DNA from: Bacteroidales bacterium | GTDB taxonomy: Bacteria > Bacteroidota > Bacteroidia > Bacteroidales > UBA932 | DNA: 64,000 bases | NCBI GenBank assembly: GCA_017631435.1 | Contig: JAGBTG010000056.1 | Coordinates: forward strand, 1 to 64,000 | Reading direction: 5' to 3' | In this document: positions 52,204-61,562 of the stretch, one piece after another | Layout of the letters: every line of letters begins with the position of its first letter | Numbering within the stretch: position 1 is the first letter of the stretch | Program-made: the position numbers and the translations under genes | Notes under the pieces: generated by a model | Seen by the model: only the letters and a program-made list of their open reading frames with translations | Database searches by the model: none | What the model was told of the DNA's origin: nothing

Positions 52204-53016
52204 TTACAGGTTCCTGAAAGAACGTGGAATTCCGGTATTGAACACCATCTCTTTTCCCGTTACTGGATGGATAAAACTTAAAGCATAAGCGTGCAGGTAA
52301 AGCCTGTGCGCTTTTTTGTTTTCTGCCAGGTGAGCAGGGTTGGCTCCAAAGTATTTCCTGTCTCCCCAGATGGGGCATCCCGCCTCCTGCATGTGTACCC
52401 TTATCTGGTTTTTCCTCCCTGTATGCAGTTCCAGCTGCAGCAAGGTTTTCCTGCTGTGGGGATTGCTCTCCAGAATCTTGAAGTCTGTTACGGCAAGCTG
52501 CCCACCGTTGTTGCGGGCAGAGGAGTATACCACCATTGCACGGTTTTCCTTCAGCCAGCTGGTAATTCTCCCCTCCTGGAAATTTAGCCTTTCGCGGCCG
52601 TTTCCATCCTCCTCAATAAGATACTCCACCATCACATTCTGTGCTCCATCAATTCTTCCCGACGAATTCACAACAGCCACATACCCACGGTGGGTTACAG
52701 CCTCCTCCCAATTTTCCTGAAGCAACCTCTTTATCTCCTCGCTCTTGGCAAAGACCATAAGTCCGCTGGTTTCACGGTCGAGACGGTGCACTATAAATGC
52801 CCGTGGCTCATTGCCGTATCTGTTTGGGATACCATTTTCTCGGCGTCCGCGGAATCCTTTGTTTGTGGCCGTGTTGCGCACATAACTGTTCAGCAATGAA
52901 TGGGCGGTAATCTCATCCCTGCCGCGGGAGGTGCTTACAGAGAGCACTCCTTCAGCCTTTTCAATTACAATGATATAATCGTCTTCGTACAGTATCTTTA
53001 TAGGGTCCTTTTTCAT
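52204..53016 (-). CDS. RluA-family rRNA/tRNA pseudouridine synthase
   Basis: The 270-residue protein has the catalytic motif H-R-L-D-R-E-T-S-G near 78 (Asp nucleophile) and the C-terminal Q-I-R-V-H and R-L-Y-L-H-A-Y-A-L-S-F segments. A short N-terminal region reads Y-E-D-D-Y-I-I-V-I-E-K. Target site unknown. Its start touches the stop of the antiporter gene. Confidence 0.88.
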   Translation of the reverse strand: MKKDPIKILYEDDYIIVIEKAEGVLSVSTSRGRDEITAHSLLNSYVRNTATNKGFRGRRENGIPNRYGNEPRAFIVHRLDRETSGLMVFAKSEEIKRLLQENWEEAVTHRGYVAVVNSSGRIDGAQNVMVEYLIEEDGNGRERLNFQEGRITSWLKENRAMVVYSSARNNGGQLAVTDFKILESNPHSRKTLLQLELHTGRKNQIRVHMQEAGCPIWGDRKYFGANPAHLAENKKAHRLYLHAYALSFIHPVTGKEMVFNTGIPRSFRNL

Positions 53017-54473
53017 TATGCTTCAGGGTTATGTTCGTTTGATGATATGAACAGCAGAGTGTCCCCTTCATGCAGTTCAAGCTGTCCGTTGGGTACCAGG
53101 TATTTGTTGCCACGTTTTACCATCATTGCAAGGTGTCCTTGCGGAATATGCATTGTTGCCAAGGTGTTGCCGTGGGTGAGCATATCTGCGGTGAGGGTTA
53201 CTTCGTTGAGGGATGAACTCATTTCGTCGGGAATATGAATGTCAAATGTGCTCTCCGGCTCAGGAGGCAGATTGAGATGGAGTTTCTTTGCCAACCAGGA
53301 GATGCTCATTCCCTGCATTACCAGAGAGAGGAGGGTGATGAAGAATACTATGTTGAATATGATGTCGGAGCCGGTTACCCCAGCCAGTACCGGATAGGTG
53401 GCAAAGATGATTGGCACTGCACCGCGGAGTCCTACCCAGGAGATGAATGCCTGGGCCTTCAGCGGGATGTCCTTGAATGGTGCAAGGCAGGTATATACGC
53501 TGAGCGGTCTGGCTACAAACGACATGAATGCTCCAATGAGGAGTCCGGCCGGGGCAATCTTCATCATCTCGTGTGGGTTTACAAGAAGGCCCAGAGAGAG
53601 GAACATGATCATCTGGAAGAGCCAGGTAAGGCTGTCCATGAACTTGCTCATCTCATTTTTAAGTTTCACTTTGCTGTTGCCTACAATCAGACCGGTGATG
53701 TATACGGCAAGATATCCGTTGCCCCCAACCATATCTGTGATTGCAAATACAATGAAAACAATGCTCAGAAGGAGTACGGAGTAGAGAGCTGTATTGGAAA
53801 GGTCGAGCCTGTTGATCAGCCATACAATGAACTTTCCTATAACCACGCTTATGATTATTGCATATCCGAACTGCTGCAGCAGATCAAGGGCAATCCCCCA
53901 TCCGCTTACCTGGGCAGGATTCTGGATTATCTGTATTATTATGATTGTGAGCATGTAGGCCATAGGGTCGTTACTTCCGCTCTCAAGCTCAAGCATAGGT
54001 TTGAGGTTATGTTTGAGCACCATCTTCTGGGAGCGGAGTATGCTGAACACCGATGCCGAGTCCGTAGATGACATTGTTGCGGCCAGCAGGAATGAGGCCA
54101 AAAGGGATATCTCCATATTCATTCCGGCAAAGCGTGATATTCCGTAGATGAAGGCTCCTGTAAAGAGAGTGGTTATTGCCAGGGCTAATGTTGAGAGGAG
54201 AAGCCCCGGTGTGAGTACCGGCCTGATGTCTGATATTTTGGTATCCATTCCACCGGTAAAAAGGATGACGCTCAGGGCTATCATTCCTATGAACTGCGCA
54301 CCGGTAGGGGAGTTGAATTCAAGTCCCAGCCCATCGGTGCCAAAAAGCATTCCTACAAGGAGGAAAAGCAACAGGGTGGGGACGCCAAAACGGAATCCTG
54401 TCTTGCTTATGAGGATTCCGGCAAAGACCATTACTGAGCCCAATAACAATATATTTCCTGTGGTAAATACCAT
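53016..54473 (-). CDS. K+/H+ (NhaP2/CvrA-type) antiporter with RCK_C domain
   Basis: The 485-residue protein has about 12 helices with the CPA1 motif E-S-G-S-N-D-P-M-A near 165. The C-terminal ~90 residues form a TrkA_C/RCK_C-like domain (G-H-L-A-M-M-V-K-R-G). It exchanges K+ or Na+ for protons. It is coupled with the downstream pseudouridine synthase, with which it has no clear functional tie. Confidence 0.88.
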   Translation of the reverse strand: MVFTTGNILLLGSVMVFAGILISKTGFRFGVPTLLLFLLVGMLFGTDGLGLEFNSPTGAQFIGMIALSVILFTGGMDTKISDIRPVLTPGLLLSTLALAITTLFTGAFIYGISRFAGMNMEISLLASFLLAATMSSTDSASVFSILRSQKMVLKHNLKPMLELESGSNDPMAYMLTIIIIQIIQNPAQVSGWGIALDLLQQFGYAIIISVVIGKFIVWLINRLDLSNTALYSVLLLSIVFIVFAITDMVGGNGYLAVYITGLIVGNSKVKLKNEMSKFMDSLTWLFQMIMFLSLGLLVNPHEMMKIAPAGLLIGAFMSFVARPLSVYTCLAPFKDIPLKAQAFISWVGLRGAVPIIFATYPVLAGVTGSDIIFNIVFFITLLSLVMQGMSISWLAKKLHLNLPPEPESTFDIHIPDEMSSSLNEVTLTADMLTHGNTLATMHIPQGHLAMMVKRGNKYLVPNGQLELHEGDTLLFISSNEHNPEA

Positions 54474-54590
54474 TTTCTTTCAAATTTAATGCAACAAACA
54501 AAGTTACGAATTTTTGGGTTTAATTTATATTGCTGTTTGTCCCTACAATTGTATATTTTGGTTCATTAAATGCAGTTGGGATTATTTTCT

Positions 54591-54598
54591 TAATTTTG
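54591..54598 (+). promoter_or_regulatory. -7 element TAATTTTG for the PAP2 gene
   Basis: Perfect consensus, about 20 nt before ATG 54619. Confidence 0.55.
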
Positions 54599-54618
54599 TG
54601 TATTCACCTTGATTGGAC

Positions 54619-55359
54619 ATGAGAAGATTTATATTGCTTTTAGCGGCATTTCTTGTAATTGCGGCCCCTTTATATTCCCAAAAACATGGGAAATGTGTGT
54701 TTGATGCAAAATCTCTGGTACTCCCTGTTGCCCTGATTGGGGCCGGCGCCATTGGCGGACAGATTGATGCCGTTAAGGAACTGGATTTTGGCCTGCGTGG
54801 AGGAGGACTCCATTTTCATCATGGCTTTGTGATGGAGGATGCAGTGCAGTATGCTCCGGTGGCCGCCTTTTACGGTTTGAACATGTGCGGTGTAAAGTCT
54901 GCACACAGTGTGCTTGACGGTACTGCCCTGGCTTTAACATCATATTGTATTACAGCAGCTGCAACTTTGGCCCTTAAGGAGGTTGTGGATGAGTGGAGGC
55001 CCAACGGTGTTGATGCAGACGCTTTTCCAAGCGGACATGCAGCCATTTCATTTATGGGTGCAGAACTGCTCCGTCTGGAGTACAGGGATTCTGCCCCTTG
55101 GGTAGGATATGCCGGATATGCGGCCGCTCTCTATACCTCAATGGCCAGAATCAAGCATTCTGAACACTGGTTTCACGACCTTGTTACAGGCGCCGGTGTG
55201 GGAATCCTTGGCACAAGGGTGGCATATTGGGCATGTCCGCACATACATAATTGCCTTTTTGGCAAAAAGTCTGTAAAACAGGATAATGGCTTTACTTTTG
55301 TAGGAATGCCTTTCTATAACGGCTCCGTAAAAGGGGTTTCACTTGCTATGGTCTTTTAA
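54619..55359 (+). CDS. PAP2 superfamily phosphatase
   Basis: The 246-residue exported or membrane protein has a signal-like N-terminus ending L-Y-S-Q. It carries the three PAP2 blocks: K-E-V-V-D-E-W-R-P near 132, P-S-G-H near 147 and H-W-F-H-D near 190. It dephosphorylates a lipid phosphate or pyrophosphate. The frame could start at TTG 54613, but ATG 54619 fits the signal peptide better. Its stop is 1 bp before the next ATG. Confidence 0.85.
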   Translation: MRRFILLLAAFLVIAAPLYSQKHGKCVFDAKSLVLPVALIGAGAIGGQIDAVKELDFGLRGGGLHFHHGFVMEDAVQYAPVAAFYGLNMCGVKSAHSVLDGTALALTSYCITAAATLALKEVVDEWRPNGVDADAFPSGHAAISFMGAELLRLEYRDSAPWVGYAGYAAALYTSMARIKHSEHWFHDLVTGAGVGILGTRVAYWACPHIHNCLFGKKSVKQDNGFTFVGMPFYNGSVKGVSLAMVF

Positions 55360-55360
55360 T

Positions 55361-57070
55361 ATGGAACTTCACAATCTCCTTATATCAGAAGGAATACCCA
55401 TGTCAGAAGCAGACAAGAACTCTTTGCCTTCACTTTTTAATGATCCGTTCAGTTACTCACCTCACCCTATGGTAGTTGAGGCGTCTCATCAGGTGCTCAG
55501 GCATCTTAAGGAAGCTGATTTTAGCATGAAGCGGCAGCTCTCAATGGACGGCAAGATGTTTGGAGTTCTGGTTGTGCAAACCCACTCAGGAAAGGTTGGG
55601 TACCTGGCAGCCTATTCGGGTACTCATGAGGATCTTAGGGAGGATCCATTTTTTGTCCCTCCAGTATATGATCTCCTTTCTCCCGACAGTTTTTTCCCTG
55701 CTGAAGAACATGAGATTGTAATGCTCAACGATTTGATCAGGGACCTTGAGAATGACCGTTACCGGTTCATACATATTGAGGTTACAGAAGAAATAAGGCA
55801 ATGTCATCTTGAGAAGATTGCCATGCTGCAGGAAATATATGAGCAGGGAAAAGTGGCCCGAAGCAAGAGGCGAGGGGAGATTCTTGAGTTGCTCCGTAGT
55901 GCTGGGGATCCTGGCATGAAGGAATCCCTGAGTGCAGAACTGGAGGCTATCAACAGGGAGAGCCAGTTCCAGAAAGGGGAGATAAGGAGGGCAGAAAAGA
56001 AGATGAAGGAGGAGATTTCTGCCCGTGATGCTGTTCAGGCTGAGTCAGATGCCCGAATTGATGCGTTGAAGGAGAAGAGGAAGGAGATGTCGGGAAGATT
56101 GCAACGGAAGATTTTTGAGCATTTTACTTTTTTGAATGCATATGGGGAGAGAAAGGGATTGCTGGAGATTTTTGGAGATTCCACCCCTCCGGCAGGTACA
56201 GGGGAGTGTGCGGCCCCACGTTTGTTGCAATATGCCTATCTGAATGGTTATAAGCCTGTTGCAATGGGTGAGTTCTGGTATGGATATGATGATACCCATG
56301 TTCAGGGACAATTTTATCCTTCATGCAAAGGCAAGTGCGGACCGGTTTTGGAGTGGATGCTACAGGGGTTGAAAGTTGATCCTGCTGCCAGACATTCCAC
56401 ATATGGGTGTGATCCTTTGCCCGATTCGCTTTCTGCTCTTGTGTTGTATGAGGATGATTCGTTATTGGCTGTGAACAAGCCTGCAGGCATTTTGTCCGCT
56501 CCGGGCCGTTCAGGGGAGGAGAAAGATATCCTGCAACTTCTTTCATCTTTGGGGTATCCTGTTGAGGGGTTAAAGATTGTTCACCGTTTGGATATGCATA
56601 CTTCCGGGGTTCTTCTTATAGCAAAAAATGAGGCCACATATAAGCAATTGCAGAGAGAGTTTGTGGAGCGCAAGGTATTGAAGGTTTATGAAGCGGTACT
56701 TGACGGAGAGGTTTCTCCGGCCACTACAGGAGACGGTGTTGTTTGGAAATCATCTTATGAAGGGAGGATTTCCTTGCCCCTGGCAGCCGATTTTGAGAAC
56801 CGCCCTCTGCAGAAGGTAGATTTTAACTGCGGCAAGGTGGCCATCACCGATTTCAGGATACTCCGCATTGCCGGTGGCCGTACCTATGTTGAGTTTTACC
56901 CTGTAACCGGCCGTACTCATCAGTTGCGTGTCCATGCTTCAAGCCCTCTGGGCCTCGGAGCCCCAATTGTGGGGGACTTCCTCTACGGCTCACTTGACCG
57001 GCGCCTGATGCTCAATGCTCTTAAAGTTACGTCGTCTTTTTGTGCAATAAGCTGTAAATCAATAATTTAA
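55361..57070 (+). CDS. Long RluA-family pseudouridine synthase, C-terminus probably truncated
   Basis: The 569-residue protein has a long N-terminal region with a coiled coil at ~165-245 and a C-terminal RluA domain with H-R-L-D-M-H-T-S-G (Asp411). The R-L-M-L-N-A segment near 550 should be followed by the L-x-F-x-H-P strand seen in the paralogue at 52204. Here it runs into V-T-S-S-F-C-A-I-S-C-K-S-I-I, encoded by a dispersed repeat. About 25 normal residues therefore seem lost; activity may survive, since the catalytic part is intact. Confidence 0.8.
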   Translation: MELHNLLISEGIPMSEADKNSLPSLFNDPFSYSPHPMVVEASHQVLRHLKEADFSMKRQLSMDGKMFGVLVVQTHSGKVGYLAAYSGTHEDLREDPFFVPPVYDLLSPDSFFPAEEHEIVMLNDLIRDLENDRYRFIHIEVTEEIRQCHLEKIAMLQEIYEQGKVARSKRRGEILELLRSAGDPGMKESLSAELEAINRESQFQKGEIRRAEKKMKEEISARDAVQAESDARIDALKEKRKEMSGRLQRKIFEHFTFLNAYGERKGLLEIFGDSTPPAGTGECAAPRLLQYAYLNGYKPVAMGEFWYGYDDTHVQGQFYPSCKGKCGPVLEWMLQGLKVDPAARHSTYGCDPLPDSLSALVLYEDDSLLAVNKPAGILSAPGRSGEEKDILQLLSSLGYPVEGLKIVHRLDMHTSGVLLIAKNEATYKQLQREFVERKVLKVYEAVLDGEVSPATTGDGVVWKSSYEGRISLPLAADFENRPLQKVDFNCGKVAITDFRILRIAGGRTYVEFYPVTGRTHQLRVHASSPLGLGAPIVGDFLYGSLDRRLMLNALKVTSSFCAISCKSII

Positions 57071-57149
57071 AAATATAGGGCTCTGGAAATTCAGAGCCCT
57101 TTGTTTTGTAAGTATTTGTAAATGTGTATTTTGTACAAAAAGACGACGT
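57024..57149. repeat. MITE-like element with GTTACGTCGTCTTTTTGT inverted ends
   Basis: 57024-57043 and 57133-57149 are inverted copies (17 bases exact, AC versus AAC at the outer end). Between them lie the replaced 3' end of the RluA-type gene and a terminator hairpin. The same word occurs twice in the MBL gene at 33685-33729. Confidence 0.65.
57077..57100. terminator. Terminator between convergent genes
   Basis: AGGGCTCTG (57077-57085) pairs perfectly with CAGAGCCCT (57092-57100), followed by TTGTTTTG. Confidence 0.8.
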
Positions 57150-58603
57150 TAAATTATAGTTATTGTAAGCACCTGGCGGGTTGAGGAGGTGATACGGGTG
57201 TGGTTGGAGATTTGCAGGCCGGGGATGCAGATGATTTTGCCTGATGCGTCGCACAGTACATTTACGCTGCTCTTGTGAAGGTGCTCAAATTTGATGTCGG
57301 TGAGGTAGTCGGTCACTTTCTTGCTGCCGTGCAGTCCAAGAGGTGAAAAACGGTCTCCGGGGGCCACAGGGCGTACTTCAAGCGGCATCTTTATCTTGTC
57401 GGCATCAAGGTAAAGGGTTGGGCAGATCTCATCTGATGTATCCTTGAGGGTTCTCCAGCTCTCGCGTGGAATCACTTTGGTGTCAATTTCAAGCGGATGA
57501 GCCTGGGCAACATTCATATAGAATTTAAGCAGGCCGCGCTCTTTGACCGCTATAATTTCTCCGTTGGCAGAGAGGAATTTCTTTGGACCGTCATCTTCCT
57601 TCAGTGCCTGGCTGATGTTCTCAATTATGGCTGGGGAGAATCCCATTGGGTACGCAATATGGTAAACCCAGAAATCCCACTCGGGCTCCTTCATGAGCTG
57701 TGCAAGTTCCACAATGCACATTAGCAGTGAACCTCTCTCTTCAATCATGTTCATCCTCAAGTTGAGGCTGCACATTGCGGCAGCAAAAGGGCTCTCCATC
57801 AGCTGGTCAATGGTCTCAAACCAGTTGCACAGTTGGGAGCATTTTTCTTCAATATGGTTTTGCAGGATGTTGCCAGCCTGCTGGAAATGTCTGATATTGC
57901 GGTTGAAAGTTGCTATAACAGAAGGGTTTATCCTTGCCAATTGAGGGAATACCTCATTGCGGATGCGGTTGCGGGAAAAGTCACTCTGCAGGTTGGTGCT
58001 GTCGGTGCGGAAAGGGACCTCCCATTTCATGGCATATTTCTCAATCTGCTGTCGGGAATAAGCCATAAGTGGGCGGATGATGTATTGTGGGGTTTCTCTT
58101 CCCGACAAATTTCCTTCACAATCCTCTTCAAATTCCAGCAAAACCTTCTCCCTGATACCTCCGATGCCCTCTATTCCGCAGCCTCTGGTGAGGTTGAGCA
58201 GCAGGGTCTCGGCGTTGTCATTGGCATTGTGGGCAATGGCAAGAAAATCATACCCGTGGGTAGCCATCAACTCGTAGAACCAGTTATAGCGGAGTTCACG
58301 GGCAGCCATCTCGATGGATATTTTATGTTCTGTGGCATACTCCTCTGTAGGAAAGCTGGCTGTGTGAAGTTCTATGCCGCGCTCACTGCACCATTGGGTT
58401 ACCAATTGGGTATCTGCATCGCTCTCTTGGCCACGCAGGTTGAAGTTCACATGTGCTACGGCAATTTTAAGATCCAGCTGGCAATGGATGAGTGCATCAA
58501 GCATGCACATTGAGTCAACGCCTCCGCTTACAGCAGCCAGTACAGATGTTCCGTAATCTGCACCCAATTCTACCAGATGTTTCTTAAAACCGTATCTGAA
58601 CAT
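57149..58603 (-). CDS. tilS: tRNA(Ile)-lysidine synthase
   Basis: The 484-residue N-type ATP pyrophosphatase has the P-loop S-G-G-V-D-S at 26-31, H-x-N-D-N-A-E-T near 127 and R-P-L near 172. A C-terminal domain of ~100 residues is typical of full-length TilS. It makes lysidine at C34 of tRNA-Ile(CAU), which is essential for AUA decoding. Its TAA stop lies at the edge of the MITE-like repeat. Confidence 0.92.
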   Translation of the reverse strand: MFRYGFKKHLVELGADYGTSVLAAVSGGVDSMCMLDALIHCQLDLKIAVAHVNFNLRGQESDADTQLVTQWCSERGIELHTASFPTEEYATEHKISIEMAARELRYNWFYELMATHGYDFLAIAHNANDNAETLLLNLTRGCGIEGIGGIREKVLLEFEEDCEGNLSGRETPQYIIRPLMAYSRQQIEKYAMKWEVPFRTDSTNLQSDFSRNRIRNEVFPQLARINPSVIATFNRNIRHFQQAGNILQNHIEEKCSQLCNWFETIDQLMESPFAAAMCSLNLRMNMIEERGSLLMCIVELAQLMKEPEWDFWVYHIAYPMGFSPAIIENISQALKEDDGPKKFLSANGEIIAVKERGLLKFYMNVAQAHPLEIDTKVIPRESWRTLKDTSDEICPTLYLDADKIKMPLEVRPVAPGDRFSPLGLHGSKKVTDYLTDIKFEHLHKSSVNVLCDASGKIICIPGLQISNHTRITSSTRQVLTITII

Positions 58604-58625
58604 GTTGTAAATGTATTATTATATA

Positions 58626-58644
58626 CAAATTTATACTAAATTTG
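58626..58644. promoter_or_regulatory. Back-to-back -7 elements for tilS and the GH18 gene
   Basis: CAAATTTA 58626-58633 (TAAATTTG on minus) and TAAATTTG 58637-58644 (plus). Each leaves about 20 nt of leader and supports starts 58603 and 58666. Confidence 0.6.
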
Positions 58645-58665
58645 TGGAAATTGACTTTAACGGAT

Positions 58666-59802
58666 ATGAAAAAATTATTGTTGAATCTAATATTGCTGGT
58701 TATGGCTGTAGCATTGACAAACTGTTCCAAGGATTCTTATATTGAAGATCCTGAGGATACTGGAACAGAAGAGGAGACAAAACCTTATGTTCCTGCACCT
58801 CTTGTTGAAGGGAGGGCTGTAATTGCGTATGTCACCTATTATGGTTCCGGTTTGCCCGACCCTAAAATTGTTACCCATATCAACTACGCATTTGCGGAAC
58901 TTTATGTTAAGGACGGCAAGTATAACGGTTTTAAATTGCAGGGAACCCAGAGCAGGTTCAACAAAGTGGTTGCCCTCAAGAAAAAGAATCCAAAACTGAA
59001 GATTATCCTTTCATTTACAAATGGAGTAGCCAATTCCGACAATGCTCCTGGTGAAGGCTTCTCAGTTTTGAGTGCCAGTGCAGAGATGAGGAAGGCTTTT
59101 GCCGAGGATTGTCTCAAATTCTGCAAGGAGAAGGGAATTGACGGCATTGATATAGATTGGGAGTATCCCGGTTTGGGCTGGAGCAGCCAGGCTTGTGATC
59201 CTCTGAATGATACAAAGAACCATGTGCTGTTGATGAAGCAGCTCAGGGAGACTCTTGGAGACAAATATCTACTTACCTATGCCGGCTATGTAACCAACAA
59301 AAGGACTGAAGGTAAAGGTTACAAATATATGGACATTACTGCGCTTGATCCAATAGTGGATTATGTGAACATAATGACATATGATTTTGATTCCGGAAGC
59401 AAGCCTCATAACGGTATGCAGGCGTCCCACGCATATTGGGACATTTACCGTACCTACAACGCCTACAGGGCTGCCGGAGCCACACCTTCAAAACTGGTTC
59501 TTGGAATTCCTTTCTATGGAAGAATTTCATTCTCCTCTTCACCGGGTGCCTGGACCTACAAGAAAATCATAACCTTAGGTTCTGACTACTCCATTGACAA
59601 CTGGGATGATACAGCAAAAGTTCCGTATGTAATCTACAAAGGGGCTAAATATTGTTACTACGACAACCCACGCAGTATTGCATACAAGGCAGAGTGGGCT
59701 TTGGACCGCGATTTCTTTGGCCTGTTCTATTGGGAGAACGACCAGGATGATGCCCAGTACACATTGCGCAGGGCTGTATGGGACGGAGTGATGGGCTATT
59801 GA
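58666..59802 (+). CDS. Glycoside hydrolase family 18 lipoprotein
   Basis: The 378-residue product has lipobox L-T-N-C near residue 20. It has the GH18 catalytic motif D-G-I-D-I-D-W-E-Y with acid Glu166, and a G-I-P-F-Y-G strand near 282. It is predicted to cut chitin-type or N-glycan GlcNAc linkages at the cell surface. It is single and not next to susC/susD genes. It is followed 26 bp later by a thioredoxin-like gene. Confidence 0.88.
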   Translation: MKKLLLNLILLVMAVALTNCSKDSYIEDPEDTGTEEETKPYVPAPLVEGRAVIAYVTYYGSGLPDPKIVTHINYAFAELYVKDGKYNGFKLQGTQSRFNKVVALKKKNPKLKIILSFTNGVANSDNAPGEGFSVLSASAEMRKAFAEDCLKFCKEKGIDGIDIDWEYPGLGWSSQACDPLNDTKNHVLLMKQLRETLGDKYLLTYAGYVTNKRTEGKGYKYMDITALDPIVDYVNIMTYDFDSGSKPHNGMQASHAYWDIYRTYNAYRAAGATPSKLVLGIPFYGRISFSSSPGAWTYKKIITLGSDYSIDNWDDTAKVPYVIYKGAKYCYYDNPRSIAYKAEWALDRDFFGLFYWENDQDDAQYTLRRAVWDGVMGY

Positions 59803-59828
59803 TGAAAGATGGTATTATTTAAGACGTT

Positions 59829-60356
59829 ATGAAAGATATTATGAAAAGATTGCTTGTTACCTTTGTTGTTCTGCTTGTTGCATTGCAGATCTCTGCACAG
59901 GACCGGAAGCCGGCAAGGGCCGATTTGGCTTTGGGCTCTCAAATGCCTGCGTTTACAATAGAATCTTCAACATACGGCAAGATTTCTTCATCGGATTTGA
60001 AAGGCAAGGTTGTGCTTATCAACCTTTTTGCAACCTGGTGCCCGCCATGCCAGCAGGAACTAGCCCAAGTGCAGAAGGTATTGTGGCCAAAATACAAGGA
60101 CAATGCCAATTTCAAGATGCTGGTACTTGGCCGCGAGCATACAGATGCAGAACTTGAAAAATACAATCATAAGAAAGGGTTCACCTTCCCTCTATATCCC
60201 GATCCTGCAAGAGGGGTCTTTTCAAAATTCGCCGACCAGACCATTCCCCGCACTTACCTTTACGGCAAGGACGGCAAACTTATCTATTCTGCAACAGGCT
60301 ATTCTCCCGACGAGTTTGAGAAACTGATGCAGGCGATTGACAGGGCGCTGAAGTAG
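59829..60356 (+). CDS. TlpA/ResA-like periplasmic thioredoxin
   Basis: The 175-residue protein has a signal peptide ending I-S-A-Q and redox motif W-C-P-P-C (Cys71, Cys74). I-P-R-T-Y near 137 supplies the cis-proline position. It is probably a periplasmic disulfide reductase or peroxiredoxin-like protein. ATG 59841 is an alternative start. Confidence 0.87.
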   Translation: MKDIMKRLLVTFVVLLVALQISAQDRKPARADLALGSQMPAFTIESSTYGKISSSDLKGKVVLINLFATWCPPCQQELAQVQKVLWPKYKDNANFKMLVLGREHTDAELEKYNHKKGFTFPLYPDPARGVFSKFADQTIPRTYLYGKDGKLIYSATGYSPDEFEKLMQAIDRALK

Positions 60357-60359
60357 GGG

Positions 60360-60379
60360 ATCTTCCGGGTAGGGAAGAT
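60360..60379. terminator. Short hairpin between convergent genes
   Basis: ATCTTCC (60360-60366) pairs with GGAAGAT (60373-60379). No T-run, so weak. Confidence 0.35.
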
Positions 60380-61233
60380 TACAGCAACTGCAACAGGAAT
60401 TTTCTGCTGCCAAGGTTCTCAATTGTATAGAAATCAGATGGAAGGGCTCCGGCAAGGAGCTCTTTTTCGTAAAGACGCTCAGAGAGCCGCGCATAGGTGT
60501 GTCTGTTCACAAAATACTTCACCGGCGGACGGCTTCCAGCATATTTGAATCCCAGTTTCTCATACACTTCCCCATTGCCCCACTCAGTGTCTGAATAGGT
60601 CATGACCTCAAGCGGTGTGCCCGGCTCAATGCGGGAATAACGCTCCTCTACAAATGCCTTAAGAAGACGCCCCATACCTCCAACAACCCTCACCCCGGGG
60701 AGCGAAGCATAACGGATCCACTCATAGGAGTCAAAAATGAGGATGCTGGCATCTTCCTGCTCATCCTTGGGGACATTCACCAAAGGCTCATCAATCTTTC
60801 TAACCATCGGACGCCCCTCGGAGAATGTTGCCACAGCCACAATTTGTCCCTCATACTCAAGGGCATACCTGTAGCGGCATTTGGCGGTTGAATAAGTATG
60901 GTGTTTACGGAGAAAATCATTTACAAGATCAGGCATCGCAGCATTTCCTCTTCCCGACAGCACTTTGCATTTCCTTGCAAATACACTGGTAAACCGTTCA
61001 AGCCTGGCAAGAATCCTCTCCTGAACCATCTCCTTTGCTCCCCACCAGCGGTCTTCATAAAGGTAGACATTGTCGGGAAGAGATTGCTCTTCCTCTTGTG
61101 CGGATTGGCCTGCAGGAACAAGTTGCACCTGAAACTCATAATCGGGGAAAATAAAAGTATTCCCATATTCCACAAAATCTATGTATGATGTATCCAGGAA
61201 ACTCCTGAAACTGCTCTTGAACATGCTTTCCAT
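60379..61233 (-). CDS. GNAT/Mom-like protein of unknown function
   Basis: The 284-residue protein has a central GNAT-like pattern. F-L-R-K-H-H-T-Y near 110 is followed by G-Q-I-V-A-V-A-T-F, V-G-G-M-G-R-L-L-K-A-F near 192 (the acyl-CoA P-loop position), and Y-E-K-L-G-F-K-Y near 235. This order is also seen in phage and Mom-related proteins. The -7 box TAATTTTG (61238-61245 on minus) ends 5 nt before ATG 61233, so ATG 61224 may be the true start. No partner nearby. Substrate unknown. Confidence 0.5.
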   Translation of the reverse strand: MESMFKSSFRSFLDTSYIDFVEYGNTFIFPDYEFQVQLVPAGQSAQEEEQSLPDNVYLYEDRWWGAKEMVQERILARLERFTSVFARKCKVLSGRGNAAMPDLVNDFLRKHHTYSTAKCRYRYALEYEGQIVAVATFSEGRPMVRKIDEPLVNVPKDEQEDASILIFDSYEWIRYASLPGVRVVGGMGRLLKAFVEERYSRIEPGTPLEVMTYSDTEWGNGEVYEKLGFKYAGSRPPVKYFVNRHTYARLSERLYEKELLAGALPSDFYTIENLGSRKFLLQLL

Positions 61234-61284
61234 ATCTCAAAATTATGAAATCTTCCTTAAAATTCTCCATTAAAAACAAATAAT

Positions 61285-61315
61285 TTTGCATTTTGTAAAA
61301 TAGTTCCTATATTTG
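61285..61315 (+). promoter_or_regulatory. tRNA promoter: TTTG -33 and TATATTTG -7
   Basis: TTTG 61285-61288 and TATATTTG 61308-61315 are 19 bp apart, giving a start site about 15 nt before the mature tRNA. Confidence 0.7.
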
Positions 61316-61332
61316 CAGTCCCAAAACGGGAT

Positions 61333-61405
61333 GATTCGCTAGCTCAGCAGGTAGAGCACAACACTTTTAATGTTGGGGTCCTGGGTTCGAGCCCCAGGCG
61401 GATCA
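61333..61405 (+). tRNA. tRNA-Lys (anticodon TTT)
   Basis: Full cloverleaf of 73 nt: acceptor GATTCGC/GCGGATC (one G-T pair), D arm GCTC/GAGC, anticodon arm CAACA-CTTTTAA-TGTTG, T arm CTGGG-TTCGAGC-CCCAG, discriminator A. CCA is not encoded. Confidence 0.95.
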
Positions 61406-61411
61406 CAGGAG

Positions 61412-61431
61412 AGCCTTCAGAAATGAAGGCT
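61412..61431 (+). terminator. tRNA terminator
   Basis: AGCCTTC (61412-61418) pairs with GAAGGCT (61425-61431), followed directly by TTTTTT. Confidence 0.85.
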
Positions 61432-61562
61432 TTTTTTGTTTCTGCCATGATTTGTACCAATAAATCATGTTTTCAGGAAAAATCAATTTTAAGAAAAAGC
61501 AAAATCCTTATGCTGTAAGGGGTCTGTTTCTTTTTTTGAATACCTTATTTAGAGCGCAAAGG

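Noticed and set aside
53235..54071. 278-codon plus-strand frame opposite the antiporter
   Set aside because: It lies wholly within the conserved antiporter gene and has no recognisable protein features.
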